DNA of 64,000 nt from Elusimicrobiota bacterium (GTDB lineage Bacteria; Elusimicrobiota; Elusimicrobia; Elusimicrobiales; UBA9959): positions 1 to 64,000 of the forward strand of contig JAPLKI010000016.1 of assembly GCA_026388155.1 (NCBI GenBank). The letters are read 5' to 3'. The notes below the pieces were generated by a model that worked only from the letters and a program-made list of their open reading frames with translations, did no database searches and was not told the DNA's origin. Of this stretch, positions 23,919-30,425 are shown in pieces (position 1 is the first letter of the stretch; each line of letters starts with the position of its first letter). The position numbers and the translations under genes are program-made.

Positions 23919-24155
23919 TTATGGGTTTTTACGCCAGATGATCTCGGGGCCTTTCCTGACGGCCCTTATCCTGTGAAGCGGGATGTAAGAATCGTCGAAG
24001 GTGGTAAAGCCGAAACCGTCCACCTTGGTTATCTGGTCCAATTGCATATCCCGTTCGATCCTGCCGTCCCTGTAAGTTATCAGGTATTTATCTTTTTCCT
24101 TCTTTTCGGAAGGGTCCCAGATAATGCGGTTCAGCAGGTCGCGCAATTTAGTCAT
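23919..24155 (-). CDS. MJ1316/DUF504 RNA-end-recognition domain protein
   Basis: 78 aa from ATG 24155 (GTG 24185 is an upstream alternative overlapping a palindrome). The whole protein matches the DUF504 (MJ1316) pattern: TKLRDLLNRIIWDPSEKKEK, ITYRDGRIERDMQLDQITKV and FTTFDDSYIPLHRIRAV followed by GPEIIW. The domain is linked to recognition of RNA ends such as 2',3'-cyclic phosphates, and is often fused to nucleic-acid enzymes in archaea and eukaryotes (family knowledge). Here it stands alone beside a lipoprotein, so its function is open. Confidence 0.75.
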   Translation of the reverse strand: MTKLRDLLNRIIWDPSEKKEKDKYLITYRDGRIERDMQLDQITKVDGFGFTTFDDSYIPLHRIRAVRKGPEIIWRKNP

Positions 24156-24186
24156 TTCAGCGGCTAACCTTAAACGTTTAGGCACT

Positions 24187-24205
24187 AAAGGTACCTGGTA
24201 CCTTT
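24187..24205. repeat. GGTACC palindrome, family member 3
   Basis: AAAGGTACC-T-GGTACCTTT directly upstream of the MJ1316-domain gene; same core as 18234-18254. Confidence 0.6.
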
Positions 24206-24298
24206 TTCCCGCTGTCCACTATTAAGATATTAAGAACCGTCCCGCATGCCCTGAGGTAAGGACTAAACTGTTACGAAGTCTACGTCCAGCCTGTGTAA

Positions 24299-24317
24299 AA
24301 AGGTAGCAGCTACCTTT
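24299..24317. repeat. GGTAG palindrome, family member 4
   Basis: AAAGGTAGC-A-GCTACCTTT, perfect arms, in the gap 24186-24373, which otherwise contains no gene. Confidence 0.6.
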
Positions 24318-24361
24318 GGAAAACTGCTTGAAATATAAGCATTTTTATTTCGCATACCCAT

Positions 24362-24380
24362 AAAAAGTAGACGCTACCTT
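24362..24380. repeat. GGTAG palindrome, family member 5 (imperfect)
   Basis: AAAAAGTAG-ACG-CTACCTT, one G missing from the left arm. It overlaps the abnormal last codons of the truncated gene at 24374-24625. Confidence 0.5.
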
Positions 24381-24625
24381 CCTCCCATAATTAATACCTC
24401 ATCATTTTCCGCAATAACATCAACACGTTTTAACCGCTCATTATCTTTTCCCCATGATATAGTACATTCCCCATCACAGTTTAACTTTCTAAAACCGATG
24501 TTATATAAGAATAACCAAAGTTGGTTTTCTAGACGTGCTGACTCAGGTAAATCTTGATTTTTCCGGGCCTTCCTTGATTTTTTTACAAACACCTTATTGT
24601 CAATAAAGTTTTCACTAAACATCAT
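24374..24625 (-). pseudogene. truncated N-terminal part of a DGQHR-like defence-associated protein
   Basis: 83 codons from ATG 24625 with GGAGG upstream. The part LENQLWLFLYNIGFRKLNCD, then RLKRVDVIAENDEVLIM, resembles the N-terminus of DGQHR/DndB-like or PD-(D/E)xK-type proteins found in restriction islands, where the sequence normally continues into IECK and several hundred more residues. Here it runs straight into GGR-stop, encoded by a GGTAG palindrome. It is most likely a gene cut off by a deletion that joined it to the repeat. A genuine short protein is possible but less likely. Confidence 0.5.
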
Positions 24626-24649
24626 ACAAACGCCTCCTATAAAAAAATG

Positions 24650-25537
24650 TTAATTTTGGAAAAACCGCAATTGTTTCAAGGGTGGGTTTTGAATTGCGCG
24701 AGTAATCCGCTTGACTGCCAAGTCGATGTATTGGGGTTCTAATTCAACCCCCACAAACCGTCTTCCCATCTGTATGGCGGCCACCCCCGTGGTGCCGGAG
24801 CCCATAAACGGGTCTAAAATAAGATCCCCAGAGTTGGAGTTCGCTAGAAGTATCCTTTCGAGTAACTCAAGTGGTTTTTGAGTGGGATGTTTCCCAAACT
24901 CTTTCTCTGGGGCGTATGGCGGATATATCTGATTCCAAACGCTTTTCATCTGCTTTCCCCCTGCCATCTCCCGCATTTTCTGGTAATGGAAAAGATGGCG
25001 GCTGTCTGTGTTTTTCGCGGCCCAAATTACTGTTTCTGCAGAATGCGTGAAGTAACGGCATGAGAGATTCGGGGGCGGGTTAGGTTTTACCCAGGTTATA
25101 TCGTTTAAGATTTTATAGCCGAGCTGCTGCATGGCAAAGCCTATTGAATATATGACATGAGCTGTCCCACTCACCCAAATAGTTCCGTTGGGCTTAAGTA
25201 CGCGTTGGCAAGCGCTGAGCCATTGGCGATTAAACTCATGGTTTCGATTAGGGCCCTGGCTCTTGTCCCAATCGCCTTTGTTTACGCTTACCATTCTGCC
25301 GCTTTTGCAGGAAATGCCGCCGTTGGAAAGGAAATAAGGCGGGTCGGCGAATATCATATCCACGCAACCCTGTGGCTCCGCATCAGCAAGATGATTTAGG
25401 AAATCTATGCAGTTGGCCTTAAACAGGCTGGCGCGGTTTTCAGGATCCGTAAAGACCGGAGTAAAAGCTCTAAAGCCATCCAGGAGTTTAGGCTCTTTTG
25501 TGGCAGAGAGTAAACGCTTCGCTTTATACGTTTTCAT
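24650..25537 (-). CDS. dpnA: DpnA-like DNA adenine methyltransferase (second methylase of a DpnII system)
   Basis: 295 aa from ATG 25537, which has AGGGGG upstream; ATG 25576 inside the endonuclease gene lacks a ribosome site. Beta-class amino-methyltransferase: catalytic MIFADPPYFLSNGGI near residue 60, then DWDKSQGPNRNHEFNRQWL, and after it the SAM site LILDPFMGSGTTGVAAIQMG followed by RRFVGVELE. The DPPY-before-FxGxG order and the whole pattern match M.DpnA, which methylates GATC, including single-stranded DNA (family knowledge). It forms an operon with the DpnII endonuclease and Dam-type methylase upstream. A+T-richer than the dcw genes. Confidence 0.9.
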   Translation of the reverse strand: MKTYKAKRLLSATKEPKLLDGFRAFTPVFTDPENRASLFKANCIDFLNHLADAEPQGCVDMIFADPPYFLSNGGISCKSGRMVSVNKGDWDKSQGPNRNHEFNRQWLSACQRVLKPNGTIWVSGTAHVIYSIGFAMQQLGYKILNDITWVKPNPPPNLSCRYFTHSAETVIWAAKNTDSRHLFHYQKMREMAGGKQMKSVWNQIYPPYAPEKEFGKHPTQKPLELLERILLANSNSGDLILDPFMGSGTTGVAAIQMGRRFVGVELEPQYIDLAVKRITRAIQNPPLKQLRFFQN

Positions 25538-25565
25538 CTTAGCCCCCTTAACTCTAACGTGCTTT

Positions 25566-26495
25566 TTATTTTTCATTTAGAATTAGATTCTCTAAGATGC
25601 CTTTTTCCAGCATGTCCAAATTCAGCAGGTAGTCATTATGCTCAAAGGTTTCGCGCAACGGACGGTCCGTCTTTTTCCATCCATAGCCATCCGTAATCCA
25701 AATAAACTTGTGCTTATCTTTCAGCACATTGAATAAATCGCGGTATTCTCCTGCGGTGGATTTCAGTTTGGAACCTCCACCACTATAGAAATTAACCTCG
25801 ATAATAAAAATTTCTTTGCCGTTGTAAACAACAAAATCATACCGCCTGGAAGATTTATCGACTGGAACATCTTTATTAAATCTGGCTTTGATCTCCGGTG
25901 CAGACGCTTCCGTTAAATACTGGAAGCTATGGCGTTCGCAGATATCCTTAATAAATACCTCAACGATATCCTCCATAATAGATCCGCCGCGATTTTTGCG
26001 GCCATTGCTGTCCAGGCCAGCTTCGACCCCAATCATGTAATCAACCAAGTTTTTAATTTTCTGGGAAACTATCAGGTTTTTAAAGCCAGTTTCAGTTATA
26101 AATTTAAGATACTTTTCTATGTCGTCATTATTTAGTGTCTTTTTGGAAAAATCATAGTCTTCATACACAAGCTTTTTATTCTTGTAGTCCACCAGAATTT
26201 TAAAGTTCTTGGTCCCTTCACCGTCGCGCACTACCAAGGTAGGCAATACCTGTGCCACTTCGGGGTGCTTTTTTAATAGGAATCTGAATTCTTTATCGAA
26301 ATCCTGCTTGCCTATAAGATAATTTAGAACATTGAGCCCCACCTCAATATCTTTCACGGACTCGAAAACTTTCTCCCAGTTAACGAAGTATGTCCAGATT
26401 ATAGTAGAGGGCTTTAGTGTGGTCATGAAATGCTTAAACACATCATCTGGAGATGAGTACTTCAGCATCTTTTCATATATTATTGAGTGTTTCAT
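25566..26495 (-). CDS. dpnB: DpnII-type restriction endonuclease (GATC)
   Basis: 309 aa, ATG 26495 preceded by AGGGGGCGG. Matches the DpnII/MboI endonuclease family: PSTIIWTYFVNWEKVFESV, LVVRDGEG, VDYMIGVEAGLDSNGRKNRG and the catalytic PD-(D/E)xK-like core YDFVVYNGKEIFIIEVNFYS followed by GGSKLKSTAGEY. It cleaves unmethylated GATC (family knowledge). Its gene lies between the two methylases, unlike the dpnM-dpnA-dpnB order of Streptococcus. 31 bp downstream of the Dam-type gene. Confidence 0.92.
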   Translation of the reverse strand: MKHSIIYEKMLKYSSPDDVFKHFMTTLKPSTIIWTYFVNWEKVFESVKDIEVGLNVLNYLIGKQDFDKEFRFLLKKHPEVAQVLPTLVVRDGEGTKNFKILVDYKNKKLVYEDYDFSKKTLNNDDIEKYLKFITETGFKNLIVSQKIKNLVDYMIGVEAGLDSNGRKNRGGSIMEDIVEVFIKDICERHSFQYLTEASAPEIKARFNKDVPVDKSSRRYDFVVYNGKEIFIIEVNFYSGGGSKLKSTAGEYRDLFNVLKDKHKFIWITDGYGWKKTDRPLRETFEHNDYLLNLDMLEKGILENLILNEK

Positions 26496-26526
26496 TTAAA
26501 CCGCCCCCTGAAAAACAGTTCTGCTG

Positions 26527-27519
26527 CTATTTTTTATAATTCATTATCAGGATTTCATTAACTTTGCCACGCTTTTCTGCCACGCAATTTATAAGTCGTG
26601 TTGCAGATACTTTTTCTATTCTAAACCCCGCATAAAGGTCCTCAAAATAATCTGATTTAGGAGCAGAATTACTAAGCATTATTTTCGCGTGAGTGTTTTT
26701 GTCTATATCTCTAACCAAGAGAGCAAGGCGCTCCTGATCTTCATCAGTAAAACTATTTGAAGAATATGCAGTAAAACTTGCGGTTTCACTTATGGGTTTG
26801 TATGGAGGATCGAAATATACAAACGAATCGCTTTTAATTTTATTTTTGATTACAGAGAAGTCTTCGTTTGTGATTTTAACTTTCTGTAGTATTTTTGAGA
26901 CGTTTCTTAGGTTTTCCGCGTCGCATATTTTAGGATTGAGGTAGCGGCCAAATGGGACATTAAATTCGCCTTTGGAATTAACCCGATATAAACCATTAAA
27001 ACAAGTTCGATTTAGAAAGATTGTCATCGCAACTCGTTTATTATCTGCTTCGGAAATACATCTCTTCTCGCTTAAGCCTTTCTGGGTTGCATTATATACT
27101 TTGCGAATTTTATAGTAAAAAACTTCTTTCCCTTTATCATCACAAGAGTTGTACTTTTTTTCGTAGGCTTTAAGACTTTTTATCACTGCTTCCACATTTT
27201 TCTTTATGGAGATGTAGCACAGATAGATTTCAGGATTTAATTCATTAAGATAAGCCTTTTCTATTGTGCAATGCTGCGCCACCCAGAAGAAAACAGCCCC
27301 GCTACCCAAAAAAGGTTCGTAGAAATGTTTAATTTTGCCTTGCTCGCAAAGCTCTCTTGGAAAGTGCTTTTTGAACTGGTCCAAAAGTTGCCGTTTTCCG
27401 CCAGCCCATTTCAAAAAAGGTTTGGCATTATTAGCCATCTGCATGTTAAAATTATACAACTTTGCCTCCATGCCCTTACTAGAAATGATTGTCGATGTAT
27501 TTGATGGTTGAGAATTCAT
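26527..27519 (-). CDS. dpnM: Dam-family adenine methyltransferase (DpnM-like)
   Basis: 330 aa from ATG 27519; later ATGs at 27471 and 27438 are alternatives because no start has a clear ribosome site. The enzyme core begins at PFLKWAGGKRQLLDQFKKHF (SAM motif), followed by YEPFLGSGAVFFWV, TIFLNRTCFNGLYRVNSKGE, FNVPFGRY and the catalytic FVYFDPPYKPISETASFTAY. This is the D12 class that methylates adenine in GATC. The first gene of the restriction-modification operon; its upstream leader contains a hairpin shared with the DUF3800 gene. Confidence 0.92.
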   Translation of the reverse strand: MNSQPSNTSTIISSKGMEAKLYNFNMQMANNAKPFLKWAGGKRQLLDQFKKHFPRELCEQGKIKHFYEPFLGSGAVFFWVAQHCTIEKAYLNELNPEIYLCYISIKKNVEAVIKSLKAYEKKYNSCDDKGKEVFYYKIRKVYNATQKGLSEKRCISEADNKRVAMTIFLNRTCFNGLYRVNSKGEFNVPFGRYLNPKICDAENLRNVSKILQKVKITNEDFSVIKNKIKSDSFVYFDPPYKPISETASFTAYSSNSFTDEDQERLALLVRDIDKNTHAKIMLSNSAPKSDYFEDLYAGFRIEKVSATRLINCVAEKRGKVNEILIMNYKK

Positions 27520-27539
27520 AATAATAATAGCATAGCAGA

Positions 27540-27567
27540 CCAACGCGACAAGGGTCTGTCGTGTTGG
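27540..27567. repeat. hairpin upstream of dpnM, copy 1
   Basis: CCAACGCGACA and TGTCGTGTTGG arms (one G-T) with a six-base loop, preceded by AATAGCATAGCAGA. The same block recurs at 28642-28669 upstream of the DUF3800 gene. Confidence 0.7.
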
Positions 27568-27653
27568 AAAAGCGTATTTTGACTAATTTTGTGCTCAGAG
27601 AATGAAAGATTCGGCACGCCTCAAACCCCGCTAGTGGAATTTTACATCTTTAG

Positions 27654-27690
27654 GTAGCAAATAGTAAGAGAGCGAATAGCGAATAGTGTA
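27654..27690. repeat. short heptad array, word AGCGAAT
   Basis: AGAGAGCGAATAGCGAATAG between the dpnM leader and the small RNA candidate. Confidence 0.6.
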
Positions 27691-27763
27691 GGGCAGAGAA
27701 ATTTCCCAATTCTAAACTTGGCAATTGCTGCTTTGGCACGGGAATCCAGCACTCAATTCGGAA

Positions 27764-27788
27764 CGCAGTGCGTTCCAAATTGGGAATG
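27764..27788. repeat. palindrome GGAACGCA-G-TGCGTTCC
   Basis: Perfect eight-base arms around one base, flanked by AATTC on the left and AAATT on the right. It lies about 50 bp before the promoter of the small RNA candidate. Confidence 0.5.
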
Positions 27789-27834
27789 TTTGAAAGAAAA
27801 CCCGCAAATCCCATTTTTCATTGACAAAATTCTA

Positions 27835-27863
27835 TTGACAGTGTATTGGTCCTCTGTTATACT
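27835..27863 (+). promoter_or_regulatory. near-consensus promoter of the small RNA candidate
   Basis: TTGACA 27835-27840, 17-bp spacer, TATACT 27858-27863. A second TTGACA lies at 27821-27826. Expected start near 27870; no ORF with a ribosome site follows. Confidence 0.75.
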
Positions 27864-27869
27864 ATTAAT

Positions 27870-27971
27870 GAAGAGCGGTAAGCCCGCTGCAGGTGGTCCA
27901 GGTGTTCCCCTCCGTATGGTGGCAGATAGCCTGGATATTGTCCCTGCTCGGCACGCTCTTCTTCTTTTTTT
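27870..27971 (+). ncRNA. candidate small RNA, extended hairpin with terminator
   Basis: Starts about seven bases after a near-consensus -10 box. The ends pair: GAAGAGCG (27870-27877) with CGCTCTTC (27954-27961), followed within three bases by seven T. Inside, GCC/GGC (27882-27884/27950-27952), GCAGG/CCTGC (27889-27893/27943-27947), TCCAGG/CCTGGA (27897-27902/27930-27935) and CC-T-CC/GG-T-GG around a GTAT loop complete a rod-like fold of about 100 nt. The T-run ends over the stop codon of the convergent DUF3800 gene. It lacks the conserved GGAA-type tip of SRP RNA and is too short for 6S or tmRNA. Class unknown. Confidence 0.6.
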
Positions 27972-28614
27972 AAGGCAAGTACAACCTATCCGAACAAATC
28001 CGTGACTTAAATACATTTAACCATTCAAGATCATCCTTTTCGTATTTACGAAAAATCCCCCATGCGAACATATCCACAGCTTGTAAACTGGGGCTTTCAA
28101 TGGAATTCCTATGGAAAATATCTAAAGGAACAAGCGGGTCAAGACATGCCTTGATCTGGCTGACCATATAGTTATTGAAATTAAATATGCCTTGGCGAGA
28201 TTTGCTTTTATCAACAGTCATTATTACTCTGACCGCCGCCTCTCTAAAATTCACATGTTCCAGCGCTAATCTTGCTATATAATTGTAAATACGGTCTTTA
28301 TCTTTTGTAAGGTGCAGGTAGATTCTTTTTTTATTCAGAGTTACAGAATATAATTTAAAAGTTATATACCTGACTTTGTTGTAAAAGAATTTCTTTATTT
28401 CTAATGAAGCGGTGCTTCCTTTAAGCTCAGGAGAATTGTTCTTTGCACTCTTAAAAAGCTTGCGCCTAATAACCGCACGGACAGCATTCGCCAAAGCCCT
28501 GTCATTCTCCCGGCCCTTAATCGCCAATACGCATATGGTAAAAAATGCGCTCGGTTTTTTGTTTACAAAATCAAATCCAAGGTCCCCGCTTTCATCCAGA
28601 TAAAGATAAAGCAT
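27970..28614 (-). CDS. DUF3800 domain protein
   Basis: 214 aa from ATG 28614. DUF3800 signature at the N-terminus, MLYLYLDESGDLGFDF, with acidic residues placed as in RNase H-like folds; further marks are FTICVLAI, LKGSTASLEIKKFFYNKV, VRVIMTVDKS and the C-terminal SPSLQAVDMFAWGIFRKY (a QxxD-type second acidic site). These proteins are common in defence and mobile islands, and their activity is not proven. It shares an upstream hairpin block with dpnM. An ATG at 28635 is an alternative. Confidence 0.85.
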   Translation of the reverse strand: MLYLYLDESGDLGFDFVNKKPSAFFTICVLAIKGRENDRALANAVRAVIRRKLFKSAKNNSPELKGSTASLEIKKFFYNKVRYITFKLYSVTLNKKRIYLHLTKDKDRIYNYIARLALEHVNFREAAVRVIMTVDKSKSRQGIFNFNNYMVSQIKACLDPLVPLDIFHRNSIESPSLQAVDMFAWGIFRKYEKDDLEWLNVFKSRICSDRLYLP

Positions 28615-28641
28615 AATTTTTGCCTTAAATAGCATAGCAGA

Positions 28642-28669
28642 CCAACGCGACAGCCTATTGTCGCGTTGG
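28642..28669. repeat. hairpin upstream of the DUF3800 gene, copy 2
   Basis: CCAACGCGACA/TGTCGCGTTGG, perfect 11-base arms, preceded by AATAGCATAGCAGA as at 27540-27567. Similarity continues into the next 30 bp upstream (GTGCTCAGAG versus TGCTGAGAT). Confidence 0.75.
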
Positions 28670-28758
28670 CAAAGTGGATCTTTTATGATTTTTTGCTGAG
28701 ATACGTCGGTTAGCTGGGAATTTTGGAAAACCGGGGAGCGGAACAAGCGCTATCGTTT

Positions 28759-30261
28759 TTATTTTTCACTTTGCATTTTCCGCTGTATCGCCGCTTCGGC
28801 TTCTTCGCGGTCGCTGAAATGGATGGTTTTGTCTTTCAGTATCTGATAATCCTCGTGGCCTTTGCCGGCTATAAGCACTATATCGCCTTTTGAGGCGGCG
28901 GCTACGGCCTTTGCGATGGCTTCCCGGCGTTCGGGCAGCACTTCATAGTTGAAGAACGTGCCCGCGAGCCCCTTTTCAATATCCGCGAATATCTGCGCGG
29001 GATCCTCGGTGCGGGGGTTGTCGCTGGTCACTATAACCTGGTCGCTTAACGAGCAGGAAGCTATTCCCATGGGGGCGCGTTTGGTGCGGTCACGGTCGCC
29101 GCCGCAGCCGAAAACGGTTATTATTTTCTGGTGCGGCATTTTTTTTAAATTCGTGAGCACGCTTTCAAGGGCCGCGCCGGTGTGGGCGTAGTCCACGAAC
29201 ACGGTGAAATCCTGCCCCAGGTCCACGCGCTCAAGCCGCCCCGGCACCCTGGTAAGGGCCGCGGCGCCTTTAATAGCTGTTTCAGGCCCGATGCCCAGGG
29301 CGTAAGCCGCCGTTATGGCGGCCAGAGCGTTGTAAACATTGTGCAGGCCCAGCAGGTTAAGGGCGACGGGCATTTTGCCCTCGGGCGTTTCAAGGATGAA
29401 AAGCGTTTTTTGCTCCATTATTTTTATCGCCGAGGCCATGAAGTCCGCTTTCCCGTCAATGGCGAAGGTAAAGGTGCTCAGATCGGGCGGCAGCATGGTT
29501 ATAAGCTGCGGGGCTGTTTCATCGTCCGCGTTTATGACCGCGCTTTTGCTTTTTTTGGGAGAAGCGGACAGCAGTTCGAAAAGTCTGGCCTTGGCGAGGA
29601 AATAATCTTCGCGGGTCTTATGAAAGTCCATGTGGTCGCTTTGGAGGTTCGTGAATACGGCGCAGTCGAACTGCACATCGTCGGCGCGCTTAAGTGCCAG
29701 CGCGTGGGAGGAAACCTCCAGTACGGCGCTTTTTGCCCCCGCGTCAACCATGGCGCGAAGCAGGGCCTGCAGGGTGTGGGCGAACGGGGTGGTGTTCGAG
29801 GCTTTTGCGAGCAGGCGGCCGTTCACGCGGTAATCTATGGTTCCGGCCACGCCGGGTTTGTCGCCATACGCGGTCAGGATGCTTTCAAGAAAGTAGGCTG
29901 TGGTGGTTTTTCCCTTGGTGCCGGTGAGCCCTATAACTTTAAGCTCCGCCGACGGGTTGGAATAAAAGTTGGCCGAGGCGCTGGACAGCAAGGCTGCGAT
30001 ATCGTCGGGGAGCACCCAGGCGGCCGCCGGGTAGGCGGCTTTCAGGGCCGGGTCCGGCGCGTTTTGCGAAACAATGGCGGAGGCGCCTTTTTCAAGCGCC
30101 TGTTTTATGTACAGGTTCCCGTCGGTTTTCGCGCCGGGCAGGGCGAAAAAAAGCGCACCCTTGACGGCTTGGCGGGAATCGTTAGTGATGGAGCCTATTT
30201 CAGCCGGGTCTTTGCCGTCCAGAGAAAAGTTCCCGCCTTTTAAAATTTCAGAGAGTTGCAT
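28759..30261 (-). CDS. murE: MurE, UDP-MurNAc-tripeptide ligase (meso-DAP type)
   Basis: 500 aa. Adds the third stem-peptide residue. SITNDSRQAVKGALFFAL at the N-terminus, P-loop GLTGTKGKTTTAYFLE near residue 110, EVSSHALALKR, FTNLQSDHMDFHKTREDY with the carbamylated-Lys region, DYAHTGAALESVL, and SDNPRTEDP. The DNPR motif is the specificity mark for meso-diaminopimelate. The last gene of the right dcw block; it is followed not by murF but by the accessory island. Confidence 0.95.
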   Translation of the reverse strand: MQLSEILKGGNFSLDGKDPAEIGSITNDSRQAVKGALFFALPGAKTDGNLYIKQALEKGASAIVSQNAPDPALKAAYPAAAWVLPDDIAALLSSASANFYSNPSAELKVIGLTGTKGKTTTAYFLESILTAYGDKPGVAGTIDYRVNGRLLAKASNTTPFAHTLQALLRAMVDAGAKSAVLEVSSHALALKRADDVQFDCAVFTNLQSDHMDFHKTREDYFLAKARLFELLSASPKKSKSAVINADDETAPQLITMLPPDLSTFTFAIDGKADFMASAIKIMEQKTLFILETPEGKMPVALNLLGLHNVYNALAAITAAYALGIGPETAIKGAAALTRVPGRLERVDLGQDFTVFVDYAHTGAALESVLTNLKKMPHQKIITVFGCGGDRDRTKRAPMGIASCSLSDQVIVTSDNPRTEDPAQIFADIEKGLAGTFFNYEVLPERREAIAKAVAAASKGDIVLIAGKGHEDYQILKDKTIHFSDREEAEAAIQRKMQSEK

Positions 30262-30265
30262 GTCA

Positions 30266-30316
30266 GAATTTAGAGCTTAGAACTTAGCATACTGACTTCT
30301 GTCTTCTAAGTAGATA
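30266..30316. repeat. heptad array, word TTAGAAC / TTCTAAG
   Basis: GTCAGAA, TTTAGAG, CTTAGAA, CTTAGCA units, then TACTGAC and TTCTGTC, TTCTAAG in opposite sense, between ftsI and murE. Confidence 0.7.
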
Positions 30317-30340
30317 ATAGAATATTTTCCTACTTAAACC

Positions 30341-30422
30341 CAATGTCAGTCACTTATCGCCGTCTGCTAAGGGGAGGAAGATTATAAGATCGCGCCCCTG
30401 GCGGCTTAAGTGACTGGCATTG
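30341..30422. repeat. nested inverted repeat between ftsI and murE
   Basis: Outer arms 30341-30356 and 30407-30422 pair over 16 bases with one G-T. Inside, GCCG 30359-30362 pairs with CGGC 30402-30405, and AGGGG 30370-30374 with CCCCT 30395-30399. Architecture resembles 3351-3471 and 12157-12392. Confidence 0.6.
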
Positions 30423-30425
30423 AGC

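Noticed and set aside
27870-27971. SRP (4.5S) or 6S RNA
   Set aside because: The conserved GGAA-type tip and AGCAGCC-like internal loop of SRP RNA are missing and the length is too short for 6S RNA.
29182-30243. 353-codon plus-strand frame opposite murE
   Set aside because: Antisense of a clear MurE; the G+C-rich codon pattern leaves open frames on the other strand.
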